Shown here one piece after another: positions 8,971-20,095 of a stretch of DNA of 64,000 nucleotides (positions are counted from its first letter, which is position 1; each line of letters opens with the position of its first letter). The notes under the pieces were generated by a model, which was given only the letters and a program-made list of their open reading frames with translations, had not been told where the DNA came from and searched no databases. The translations under genes and the position numbers were made by a program. Source of the DNA: Rhypophila decipiens (Eukaryota; Ascomycota; Sordariomycetes; Sordariales; Naviculisporaceae); contig MU858126.1 of assembly GCA_033297075.1 (NCBI GenBank), positions 62,001 to 126,000 on the forward strand. Direction: 5' to 3'.

Positions 8971-11273
8971 AAATGCCCTCGTTCATTTTTGGTGACGCTT
9001 GGTATTGCGTTTCTCTTTTTTACTTTTCGGCTCTGAATAGTCACCGCTAAATTGAAAACTCACTGCAGTTTCGCAACTCATTTGCATCATCTCGTTCCCA
9101 AAGAGCTTCATGAAGGATGAGATGCAGATCGCTGTGCCAATTGGAGCGATCCGATCCATCTGTGAGGGTGCCCGTCTTCCAACTTTGCCAAGCTTCGTGC
9201 CAAGGTTTGCCAAGATCTCGACATCAACGACATCCCATTATCCAAGGGCCTCCTGTTGTGTAAGTGGTAGGAAGCTGTTAGGGACCGCAAACGAAGAGGT
9301 GAAGCATACCACGTGGAGGTGCGAAATACACATAAAAACTGTAATCATTTAGATGGTAAGATTGCCTACTTTCAGACACTCGAATTTGAACAGGATCAGG
9401 CTTGCGTGAATTGAGAAGAAACGAACATCGCTCGCAGAACACTAAACACTAACATCCCATCCCCGTCAAGAAAAGACATATCGTCATCATGATCGCCATC
9501 CACAACACCACCAAGAATCGAATTACTATCATAGTTGTACGATCACGTATTGGTCTCATCTTCCATCGTGCAGTTTGTCCCTGAGTCATAAGTATTGGCT
9601 AAATGATTGGAAAGAGTCTGCCCCGGTGGAAAAAAGAATTGACCATGAAGTGATCGCTGCTGTGGACGGCATCGAACGTCTAACAGCAGGCACATTCTTC
9701 CGAACAGCCGCAGCAGCCGCACTCCTCAAAGAAACCACCGCGCATTGAGACATCGCTGGTCAATTCAGGTTGAGGTTCGGCAGACTAATGAAAAGCTCAT
9801 ATATCAGTTCTACGGTCGAGTTGTGTTGTGCTGTAGGTGTTTCACTGGACTTGGGGGGGAGCTCACTGGCTGTTTGGACACAACGGTTTCGAGAGGAATG
9901 GCCTCCATGGGCTTCTGCTGTTGTGGGATTTCGACGGAAGGCATTTTGAGTAATTCGGTTTCTTGTAACGATTACAATGAGGGTTGGTTCGGCTTATAGG
10001 AGAATTTCTCAAATACTGGAACGTGGAGGGAAAGATGTCTCAAGCGAAATATAGGACAAGTTTGGCCAGTGAGGTCTGGGGAAATACCAAGCGGAGAGAG
10101 GGGAAAGGCGTCGGGGTCCTTTTATCTGTTGCGAGTATTTGAGTTGGCAGCTGCGGCCTAGGACTCATAAGTTGGTAGAGGGGCCAATGAAGGCAGGCAC
10201 TTTCAAGGCACGGCTGGGTGCTGACCGGAGTAGGTATAACCATAGCAGAAATCGCGCTATCTGTACATTCTTTCTCACGGGAGGCCTGACTTGTTGAAAA
10301 GGATGGCGGGAATAACTTCCCCCATTGTCTGTACTTCCGTGACAAGCAGAAGCTACATGTAAATGGCTTGAGGGTCTTTGGCTTTCCGTGATTGGGCAAG
10401 GCAAGCCCAACACACTCCGACGAAGTGCATGATCTGAATGGTAATGAACTTGACGGCATTCTCCTCTCCATCATCAGCCGTATTCCGGCCTTCATCACAC
10501 CACCTTCCTACATGTATTTGGGGGCATGAAGTCGCAGTAGGACCTCGGTATTTTTGTACGACCGGTCATCGCCTAAACCCCATGAATTGAGCGACGTGCT
10601 ACATGATTCCGAGAATTCCATCTGGGATGCATAAGCGGTGTGCCCATCTGAGTGCTATCGGAGCATCTGGTCATGCTGTGAGAGACAACAGAGGATAGCT
10701 AAGATCAAGAGTGAGAGCTCATTCACAGCGAGCGAATAATCGCAGTGCATATTTACTGAGACCCTTGCCTTAGGTCCAATTAGAGACGAGATATCGCCCA
10801 TCCTTGCCACCAGACATACCACTACTCTCTAGTAATCAACTTGTCCTGATTTGCAAATACAGAAAGGGGACGAATCTCAAAGGGCAACGTCAACCACACC
10901 AAAAATATATTGCCAGATTGGACCCTGAATATCCAAGGCTATGACGTCGAACACACCCAAGCTCATCGGCGTTGCTTGGGACATCATTCCCACGGGGTTT
11001 AGGCGGCTTCAAATTTGCTGTGGTTGACTGTGATCACTCAGCACAATGTAATGTTCTGGTGTGTCAGCAGCTCAACATGCAGAAGTAATTCGTATCTACA
11101 ACGTTCAGACTCACCATACGGAGTCTGCATGGTAGCTGTTATAGAATATGACGTAATGAGACTCATAAAAAGGGATATTCAACTGACAGCCAGCCAATCT
11201 TTGGATATCAATACGCGTGTATGATTCCTGTCGTTTATGAGAGGCATTCCGAGAAGATATAAGACGATTGAGT

Positions 11274-11322
11274 TGTAATCGTACAATACCAGGGTGTAAT
11301 CGTACAATACCAGGGTGTAATC
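11274..11322. repeat. 21-bp tandem repeat, 2.3 copies
   Basis: The unit TGTAATCGTACAATACCAGGG (21 bp, copies starting at 11274, 11295 and a partial one at 11316) is repeated without mismatch. It lies in non-coding DNA; on the minus strand it would read as a repeated YDYTLVL peptide in a frame that looks accidental. Confidence 0.9.
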
Positions 11323-13882
11323 GGCATATATTTCAGAAAAGACACATTCATGAGAAAGGCAAATTGCTGACTCAGGAAGCCATATCAAATTGCAATTCCC
11401 TGTTCCGTCAATCTTCACGGATCGTGTAAGTCCAGCAACTCCAAAAGCAACCGTCGACACGATCTCGAGGAGCAGATACGGTGGACGTACGGAGGACGTA
11501 TCAAGCGTTTTTTCTCCCTTTGGCACACGTGGGTCAGGCCAGTGTTTTATGTGGTTTTCTCGAAGACGATTGCGAACGTTCTAGCCCTTCCCTGTCGGAT
11601 ATCGGTACCGTTCCTACGACGGTTAGAGGACAAGGGTGTGAAGCTCTCTGAAATGAGCCCCACCGATCATAAACCAACCCCCGACTTTTGTTTTCACCAT
11701 TGTCTTCAAACCAAGCTGATTTTAGTTCCTGGTCTCCAGAAGCCTTGATCGCGCTATCATAACTCCTTGAACGGCTCAGGCACGTTGATGTTCTTTGGCA
11801 TATTTCTGCGGCATTTTTTGAAGTCATGAGGCTGTCAACGCTCAGCCGACACACTGCACCACGATCTGATTATTTTTGGGTAACCGCCATCAAGCCAGCA
11901 GTTCGATTTACTAACGCCAAGATCTACGCCAAGATAACCCCCTTTCCCATCTGCAACGGGGGCGAATCGCTCCATTGGGCAAGATCTCCAGGCGATTTGA
12001 TGAGCCAGCTTGCAAGTGCTCATCAGCCGAAAGTCAACAGACAAATAAGATCTCCAGCCTCTCAACACCCGGCCACCTTTGGTGGTTTGCAGTGAAGAAC
12101 TTGCCAATAGAACAAGGGGCTCGTAAATCCGCCGACTCTTATCATCTTATGGCTCGTCATACCTGTACAGTACTCGTCTGGTACGGATAGCTACAGTAGC
12201 ATACCTACTTTACGGATACTCGTGGTTAATACAGCAGACAAGCACCCCTGGACTAGTAGTTAGCAACTAAAGTACAGTACGCAGTAGCGCGAGCTCACTG
12301 CCGGGGACTGGGAGATGCGGTGTCAAGAATCTTGATAGCGACAGTCTCCTGAGACCTGGGATGGTCGCCGGAACTAGTGATCGAAATCCTCGATAATACA
12401 CTGGTCTTGTCTCTGTTTGGTGCTGGCTAATTACGTGCAGCAGAGAACTGCTGGTAATGAGGCATATCAAAATCTCCGCCCCTTTCATGATGCACAACGC
12501 CGGCTCCTGTTGTCGCGGCGAGGACGTCGTGCCTGAGCGCCACCGTGTTATCAGTCCGTGGCACAGGCATGGAGATTACAAGGATGCAATCTGCACTTGC
12601 AAATCTGGAGTCGCATCTCAGGGTTCTTGATGGCCCTGTGCGAAGTGGAAACCGAAGGGGGACTGGGGACGGGCTCGGCTGGCAAAGAACGGAGGCCAAA
12701 CGGGAGATTCGATTTGTTGGGGGGAGTCTCGGCGTCTAAGAGGATAGGCAATGTCGAAATGGAAGAAATTTCGTACAGTACCAAGAGAGAAAGGGGGCTT
12801 TTGAAAAGGGGATGGAGTCGAGATGAAAAGTAGGGTAGTATGTTCATAATGCCTGCCATATCTCTTCATATCTGATAATTGTGATACCTGTAAACTATTT
12901 TGTCTTGGTCTTTTCATCTCGTCGTTTTTTTCATCTCCTGGCTCCTTGCTGCACGAATCACTCTCAAACCGACCTCAAATTCCTCCGTGCAACCTTCCAA
13001 CTTGGAACCACCAAAACACCCGACATTTCGATCCGGCACCTATTATTACCTACAGCGCCTCTGTACTGTCCTCCCCAGCAGCTAAACCAAGATCTTTTCT
13101 CCAGTGCTGCAGCGGCACAAGACCCACACCATATTTCAACTGCAACAGACCGCCCCGCCACGGATACTCAACATTTGGCCTCATCTGGTTGGTCAATGAT
13201 TGAGCCAACGAAGACGTCCTGCGACCTTGCGAAATTGAACCGATACAGAAGAGCAACTCGAAACTCGATTTTAGATTGACGCTTTTCCCAGATATCTACC
13301 GTTCTTCCCGACGGGCAGAGCCAGCACGGGTTGCGACAGGGGCCATAAAAGTTTTACTGTCTGGGTTTTTTTTCCTTCACTGGCGGTGTGCGACAGGACC
13401 ATCTTAAAAAGCTCCCGTCTTGGTTATCGGCCGGCTCAATCGCCGGCTGTAATTTTTTATACGGACACGGATATCCTTCCATTGCAGCACGCAGTTATCC
13501 CCGGGATCCCCAAACCGATACGTAGGTGGGCGCCACACACCAAATCGGCCAACTGACCGACTTGTCCTACGTTGTCTTGTTCGACTTTCAGTCAGCCCTC
13601 TGCGCGACCTAGAAAGCTTGCCTTAGATCCCTTGTGAAGGAACCAAAGGGGCTCGAAAGCGCCCTTCTGGTCCCCTCCGCCGCAAGATTCACAAGCTGGC
13701 TTTCCTCACGGCAAACGGCTCTACGTCGTCGTCCTTCAGCGACCGACCGGTCCGCTCGCATCACCGAAGACGATCATCTGCAACCGTTACCGAACTCCGA
13801 TTGGATAATAATCGCAGACCAAGTTCTTCGGCATATCTGGGGGTCCAGCCCCATCGGCCATCCATTCTCTCGCCTATTCCGG

Positions 13883-14004
13883 GTACGTGTCCTCCCTCAT
13901 TGAACCTCGTGTTCCCACCGACAATGTCGTATGTAACGTGCGCATTTAGTATGGGCTGGTTGTGCTAACCGGCGGGTTCGGCCTTTTTTTTGTTCTGTTT
14001 TCAG
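13883..14004 (+). other. Predicted 5'-UTR intron of MNN10
   Basis: Donor GTACGT at 13883, branch-point consensus TGCTAAC at 13963-13969, a long T-rich tract, then acceptor TTTTCAG ending at 14004, 17 bp before the MNN10 ATG. All splice elements are textbook for this fungus and no coding frame crosses it, so it is best read as a leader intron. Confidence 0.65.
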
Positions 14005-14021
14005 GCACCCCAAACGACACA

Positions 14022-15520
14022 ATGTCTTTGTCTCGCAGCCCGTCTCCCGTCCTCGGCGGCGGCTGGGCCAGCCCAGGTTTAAACCTCCCCTCGAGCGGTC
14101 GATCGAGTCCTTCAAAAGGCAACACGGGGTCAAATGGAACACCCGTCATGTGGGAATCGGCGAGAATGAAGAACACAGGCGCGAGCGGGTATCCGTCGTT
14201 TTCGACAAACAATCAAGGCTTCATCAGCAAACACATGCGCCGCATATCCAGCAGTCTTCCTCGCTTCAATGCGAACCAGTATGTTGAGAAGGACAAGACA
14301 CCTGGAGGCCGTTGGTCTGTACAAAACGTACCGCTGCTTGGGAGGTTACGAGGTATAATGGCGCGCATGGGCAGGAAGATGAAGATACGGCTGCTCCTGG
14401 TGCTTTTGTTCATTGTTTCAATGATCATTTTCTTCAACTCCCGTAAGTTGCCGCTTCCCTTTGTTTTGTCTGGCCCCCGAATTCCAAACAATGCTAACAC
14501 TGTACCCAGCATTATTATATTACTGGAGAAGAGCATCTTGGCTCGGCGGAGGTGAGAAGTTTGTCATAATATTAGCAGCCAACGTGGGCGGAGGTGTGAT
14601 GGAATGGAAGGGGGCTCGCGAATGGGCAATAGAACGAGACTCGGTGAAGAACAAGAAGAAATATGCGGCAACGTGGGGCTACAACCTTGAAATTATCGAC
14701 ATGAGCACCAAGAAACGGTATGCCCACGAATGGCGCGAGAGTTGGGAAAAGGTCGATTTCATCCGCACAAGCTTCCGGAAGTATCCAAAGGCTGAATGGT
14801 AAGTTAGTCCGGAACAACCAAATGCTGCTATGCTTGCTAACCCGGCCTTCTTTTAGGATCTGGTGGCTTGACCTGAACACGTTCGTCATGGAACCGTCGT
14901 ACTCCCTCCAAGAGCACATTTTCAACCAACTCGGGAAGAACACTTACCGCGACATCAACGAATACAACCCTCTAAACATTAGCCATCCAGTCACCGACGG
15001 CTACCTTGACGAATCATCCAAGAGCCCCGTTGGCGACGGCAATCAGAAATCCATCAACCTGGTTCTGTCCCAAGACTGCTCGGGCTTCAACCTCGGATCG
15101 TTTTTTGTTCGACGGTCAACCTGGACTGATCGCCTCCTCGATGTGTGGTGGGATCCTGTGGCCTACGAGCAGAAACATATGGAGTGGGAGCACAAAGAAC
15201 AGGATGCCTTGGAGCAGCTGTACATTGCCCAGCCCTGGATCAGGAAACATACCGCTTTCCTGCCGCAGCGCAAGGTCAACAGCTTCCCTACCGGCGCATG
15301 CGGGGACCACGGATACGACCCCAAATTCCATTACAACTCGAAAGATCGAGACTTCTTGGTCAACATGGCCGGCTGCGAATGGGGCCGCGATTGCTGGGGC
15401 GAGATGTACAACTTCCGCGAGTTGAGTTATTACCTTAACCGGTCGTTGTGGGAGCGCTTCAAGGAAGACCTGGTGGCGGCCGTCTGGTTGAAATTGACTG
15501 GCCAGAAGGTCAAGCTCTAG
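14022..15520 (+). CDS. MNN10: Golgi alpha-1,6-mannosyltransferase, GT34 (Mnn10-type)
   Basis: Subunit of a Golgi M-Pol-type complex that extends the alpha-1,6-mannan backbone of N-glycans using GDP-mannose. Three exons: 14022-14442, 14510-14798, 14857-15520 (457 aa); both introns have GTAAGT donors and GCTAAC branch points. Residues 1-120 are a Ser/Pro-rich cytosolic tail; the signal anchor is at about 122-138 (IRLLLVLLFIVSMIIFF), giving type II topology. The GT34 catalytic domain follows, with KFVIILAANVGGGVMEWKG, SWEKVDFIRTSFRKYPKAEW and the nucleotide-sugar motif IWWLDLNTF (Asp242-Leu-Asn244). Later come QDCSGFNLGSFFVRRS, WDPVAYEQKHMEWEHKEQDAL and FPTGACGDH. The second acidic position of the DxD motif is Asn here. 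Assignment to Mnn10 rather than Mnn11 rests on overall similarity. Confidence 0.9.
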
Positions 15521-18281
15521 CATCGTCATGATGGGATCGCTTTTGCCCACGAGCTCCTGTCTCCAGTGATGATGCCGCCTTCACCTAACCCTTTACCCAA
15601 AACACGATAATACGATGAGACGCAACCTGGATAACGAACATTCTGTGTTACGCCCAATGTACATATTACACTTCCTGTACAATTTTGTTCCAGTAAACCC
15701 CTTCTTTGTATATACATACTTCCCACCAAGACCAGCGATTTGCCGCGGGCTCCCTGTGATGGCTACTTCCACCGGATGGTAGACGAAAACGATGACGATC
15801 CCACCCGAGCAGGTATCGGTGCCGCTTTTCACATTTTTCTTTGGCGGCGTGGAAAGGACCTGCACACAGGAATCAAACCTGATGATTGGCTTTCTGCACT
15901 GTTCAGCTGGGCACAGGGATTACAACCGGAGTAGTCGGGAAGATGGGGGTGGCTGGCTTTGTTTGTTCTTTTTCCGCATCACAGATCTTTATATTATAGT
16001 TCATCATTCTGCGATACAATATATCGCCCTCGGTTGGGGAGTCAGGCGGTGTTAGATTGTTTTGCGCTCATTTGTAGCATGGGACGCTTCTGGATATCAG
16101 GTGCCAATGTACCTTCCACTTACTTGGGTGCCTTGTATACGCATTGTCTATGGAGTATCTACTTTTGATGTTGTTGCAACTTCGAGTCTAGAGAACCTGT
16201 CCGTACCAGTTAAGATACCTACTGACGCATGTTTGTTATTTTCAACCTTGCCATGTCCAGACCGTACGTTTGTGCAGAATCGAACTCTTGACAATCTGGC
16301 TGTTGCGATTGCAAGCTGGTGAAGATGACCAGCTAGCAAGGATGCTGCCTCGGCGAGACGAGAGCAAACAATCGGGGCTGGAGTGAATACATTTAATTCC
16401 CAATTGACGAGTAGTGAAATTGGTGTCGCCGGTGCTTTGGGGTGTACGGGGAAAATAAGGCCGAGGAGAAAGGAGGGAACATATTTTTTTATGTCACTGA
16501 TGTCTTGCTGTCATAGACGGTGGTGTTGTAATGATTATCTGGTAGACTGCGGCGTCTTTGTAATTGTAACCTTGATTCAGGGGCATATAATGTCCTTTGT
16601 GGTCTGTGGGGAGTCCAAGGTCAGCTTCACTGGTTGGCTCTGGATTTGAGATTACTGAAACATCTTGACATTCTTTGTACGAGGGCCTCTGCCTTGTCTT
16701 AATGTTTTGATGTCTTGACAAATGGTTCTTATAAATTGGTAGAGATACAGCACTCTTGCTGGTGCACAGTCAACACCTCATTTAAGGTCTAGGAACATTG
16801 AGGAGCTGTGCACAAGTCGTGGTAACCAAAGAGGGAGCCTTGGACCCTAATACCAGCTTCAGGCTGTGAGCGAAACCTGTCGTCGGCACAGTCTTAACCT
16901 CTTTTAAAGCCATCCGTCAAGGTTAATGCTTAGAATGACGGTAGGAAGCCTCGCATGCGCCAACCACGAGGAAGGCGATGATGAGTTCCACAACTTCCAC
17001 ACCGTCTACGAGTCCTCAGAGAAGACTTGATATGTTTGCAAAGTTATTCAACGACCAAATCTGGACCAATCCCAGCTTGGCAATATCCATTCTGCAGGGG
17101 GTCAAGAGGTGTGAATTGATTGGCTGCTGCCCCATGACTTTCTTCTGCCGGCTCGCCGTTCCTTCCCGTTGAACATCAACGGATGGTGCTGACGAGCTTG
17201 AATGAACGACACCCGTCACCTCCGTCTCACCACCAGGAAGGTTCTTGGCAAATCATCTTTGCTTGTGTCTACAAAGGCCAAACATGTAACTGTCGAAGTC
17301 TATTCTCCCCAATGAATCACCCGTTTATCGCTTGCCGTTGTCCTTCAGCCAGTCATCATCCCTCATTTTCATCCTTTTTCATGTTTCTCAGGTCAAGTCG
17401 AACTTGCAGCTACCCGTTTCCATGCGCTCGAGTGAGTCGAGTCCTTCGCATCCTGAGGTCGGGATCCTGTCAACATCTCATGATGACACACCACAAGGCA
17501 ACATTGGACCGAATCGCTTTCTTCTTCTCCTCTACTCCACCTTCTCAACCCCCCAGGGACTGGATGCCGTCTCTCCCACAGAGACGCGATATGGCGTCTT
17601 AACGTCCAGACTCTTTCTTGAAAGCAAAGCTCTCTCGTCAAATCGATCAGCGTTCTTCACTCACCAGACTATCCAACTACCTTGTTTCGCTGTTATTTCT
17701 CCGGAGGACCAGATATTTCGCACAATCTGTGACCAAGCTGGTCTAGATGGGCGATAAATGCTCTCCAGGGGAGAAGACGTGTCCAGTGAAGTGCACTAAC
17801 CATGAGCACCTCGGCGAGCAATATTCCCATTCGGTCCATGTATCTACTCATCAGTCCTCCAATGTCACTTTTCATCTCATCTCTGTTCTATACGTCCTAT
17901 TGTGGCTCTAAGCCCCCTCTCTCATCTGAAGTTGAGTGAACAAGTCTATTCTCTGCGTTCTTATTGTTACTCAGCGCTCCTATTGTTGTTCATCGCCAAC
18001 TCCTGTCCAGCTGTGGGTCACTAATAGATGTCAGAGGCAAACCAGCTTCATACTTCTGTTCCGGTTCAGTTTATGACCAACCCATTGCATCCATCTCCAA
18101 TCAAACCCTGAAACTCCTCCAGCTCACATCTGTACGGCAACAAGATCCCGAATTCACATGCCTTAACTGCGTTCTTTGGGCATCTATAGATCTCCTCTTG
18201 ATACCCTTCGCCAGTCTGGCACTGCGAAATTGTTTTTCACAAGCACGCTCTTTTACCGAACCATCAACAAGATACCGAGCG
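15521..18281. other. 2.8-kb intergenic region between MNN10 and the GH16 gene
   Basis: Both genes point right, so this should hold the MNN10 3' UTR and the GH16 promoter. 17.2-18.28 kb is C/T-rich, like a fungal promoter or leader, and 17964-18281 stays open in the GH16 frame without resembling a signal peptide. No gene or RNA recognised. Confidence 0.5.
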
Positions 18282-19433
18282 ATGATATTCTTCAAAACCG
18301 TATCCCGGCTCGCAGGAGCGGTACTGGTAGCTGGCCTTCCAAGAGCTGTTGTCGCTGCAGGCAGTAACAACTACACTCTCACAACGCTCTACGACCAATG
18401 GAACTTCTTCAAGGAATTTGACTTTCAAACTTTCGATCCCGCAAATGGCTTCGTCAAATATGTGGATGCAGTGACGGCAAACAAGGACAAACTCGCTGGA
18501 TACACGGATGGGCTTATCTACCTCGGCGTAGACCACACCAACAAGAGTACGATGGGAGCGATGGGAGGTCGGCCCTCCGTGCGTGTCAACTCCACAAAGC
18601 AATTCAACGGAGGCCTCTTCGTCGTTGACATCGTTCACATGCCCTCCGGAAAAACCGACAACGACTCGTGCGGTCTTTGGCCTGCCTTCTGGTTGTCTGG
18701 ATCGACCTGGCCTGTCGATGGCGAGATTGACATTATCGAAGGGAGAAATACTCAGTCAACCCCCATCAACACGTTTCACACCGGCGATAACTGTACAGAC
18801 ATGTCCAACGAGGGATCTCGTGAGGGCACGATTCTACGGGGGACCGTCTGTAAGGGAGGGACAGGCTGTCGGCAAGACGCGACCATCAAGGGCGCATATG
18901 GTGCGGATCTCAACTCTGCAGGAGGGGGTATCTTCGTGCTCGAATGGGCCGAAGACCATCTTAGTCAATGGTTCTTTGGTCGCGATACAAAAATGCCTGC
19001 CTCTGTGTCTGCTGCCATTGCCTCCATCTCGTCTGCCACCCCGGACTACTCCTCGTCTGTCCCGCCAAAGCCAGCGCTGCAGATAGATGTGTCCGGCTTC
19101 GGAACCCCAATCACACGATTCAATTCTGGACCCAAATGCTCCATCAAGGATAACATGAGGAACAACAATATCATAATCAACACAGACTTCTGCGGATGGG
19201 CAGGGAAAGCCGAAGAGTGGGGCACGAACGAGATCTGCAGCAAGTTGGGATCTAGTTGCGATGAGTATGTAGCGAACCACCCCGAGGCGTTCAAGGATGC
19301 CTACTGGCTTATCAGGTCGATCAGTGTTTATCAAAAGTCTGGGGATGACGCCCCGGGGGCCACCGGCAACAGTACCACATCGCGCCATAAGAGGGAACAA
19401 AACGGGATTGGGGGGTTTAGGAAAGAATTATAG
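18282..19433 (+). CDS. Secreted GH16 endo-1,3(4)-beta-glucanase
   Basis: Retaining glycoside hydrolase predicted to cut beta-1,3 or mixed-linked beta-glucan, in cell-wall turnover or plant-polymer use. Single exon, 383 aa. The ATG at 18282 is chosen because it begins a good signal peptide (about residues 1-26, hydrophobic AGAVLVAGLPRAVVAA). The active-site motif is GEIDIIEGRN with nucleophile Glu148, Asp150 and acid/base Glu153. It is preceded by SCGLWPAFWLSG and followed by FVLEWAEDHLSQWFFGRD, both typical of the fungal mixed-linked glucanase subgroup. Many N-x-S/T sites fit secretion. The C terminus ends in a short basic Ser/Thr tail with no clear GPI signal (no hydrophobic end). Substrate preference cannot be settled from sequence. 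Confidence 0.92.
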   Translation: MIFFKTVSRLAGAVLVAGLPRAVVAAGSNNYTLTTLYDQWNFFKEFDFQTFDPANGFVKYVDAVTANKDKLAGYTDGLIYLGVDHTNKSTMGAMGGRPSVRVNSTKQFNGGLFVVDIVHMPSGKTDNDSCGLWPAFWLSGSTWPVDGEIDIIEGRNTQSTPINTFHTGDNCTDMSNEGSREGTILRGTVCKGGTGCRQDATIKGAYGADLNSAGGGIFVLEWAEDHLSQWFFGRDTKMPASVSAAIASISSATPDYSSSVPPKPALQIDVSGFGTPITRFNSGPKCSIKDNMRNNNIIINTDFCGWAGKAEEWGTNEICSKLGSSCDEYVANHPEAFKDAYWLIRSISVYQKSGDDAPGATGNSTTSRHKREQNGIGGFRKEL

Positions 19434-20095
19434 GGACTTGCCTTTTCTGGCTTTAGATGTAGCCGGGTTCTTGGTTTATTAGTCTTCGTCTCTTCTTTTT
19501 ATTCTCTAAATTTATTCTGCCCATATTCGCTTCATTCTTCGTTTTTCATCAACAGCGCAGCCCGCCCATCGTCACTCATGGATAGCTACTTACTCGTATG
19601 GCATTTCTGGGTTCTGGATAGATAGGTGGCAGAGTGGCTTTGATATCTAGTGTATATAATTCCCCGGATAGCCGTCTCGGCCTCATTGTCAATATTCTTA
19701 GCGCTACAGCGAGTTCGTTGTTAGACCATATGTCTAAATCATCATTTCTCTCCTATTTATTTATTTCTTACTCGTTACTTCTTCTTTCATGTGGATATAC
19801 ATCGAGACTCGTATTGATGGATATCAACCAGCTACCAGCAGACACACGAACGCGTGTCCCAACATCTCTGGGGGAGCCGAGATACATACCAACCATATGA
19901 CCGTGAATGGGTACATCAACCACGAACTCCGACTAAGCTCCCAAATAAACAGCCAAATATAACAACAAACACACAAAGAACAGAAAGAGATTACAATCGA
20001 CATATGCGCCTCGAGACTGGACCAAAAAGCAAAATACGATACCACCTTACATCATCCTTCTCATGAACAACATCATATCCGAAGCGGACATATTC
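19434..20095. other. Convergent 3' spacer
   Basis: 662 bp of T-rich then A-rich DNA between the convergent GH16 and coiled-coil genes; no further feature seen. Confidence 0.5.

Larger units (their letters stand above)
8964..14021. other. 5-kb gene-poor region
   Basis: No gene could be assembled. Two coding-like patches are treated as findings (minus 9.03-9.30 kb and plus 9.57-9.75 kb). A 21-bp tandem repeat lies at 11274-11322. Scattered open frames of 60-150 codons (for example minus 10040-10498) have no family resemblance and no supporting splice sites. From about 12.9 kb the DNA becomes C/T-rich, as expected for the MNN10 promoter and leader. Confidence 0.5.

Noticed and set aside
10040..10498. 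152-codon minus-strand frame in the gene-poor region
   Set aside because: No recognisable domain and an irregular, Ser/Pro/Cys-mixed composition typical of chance frames.
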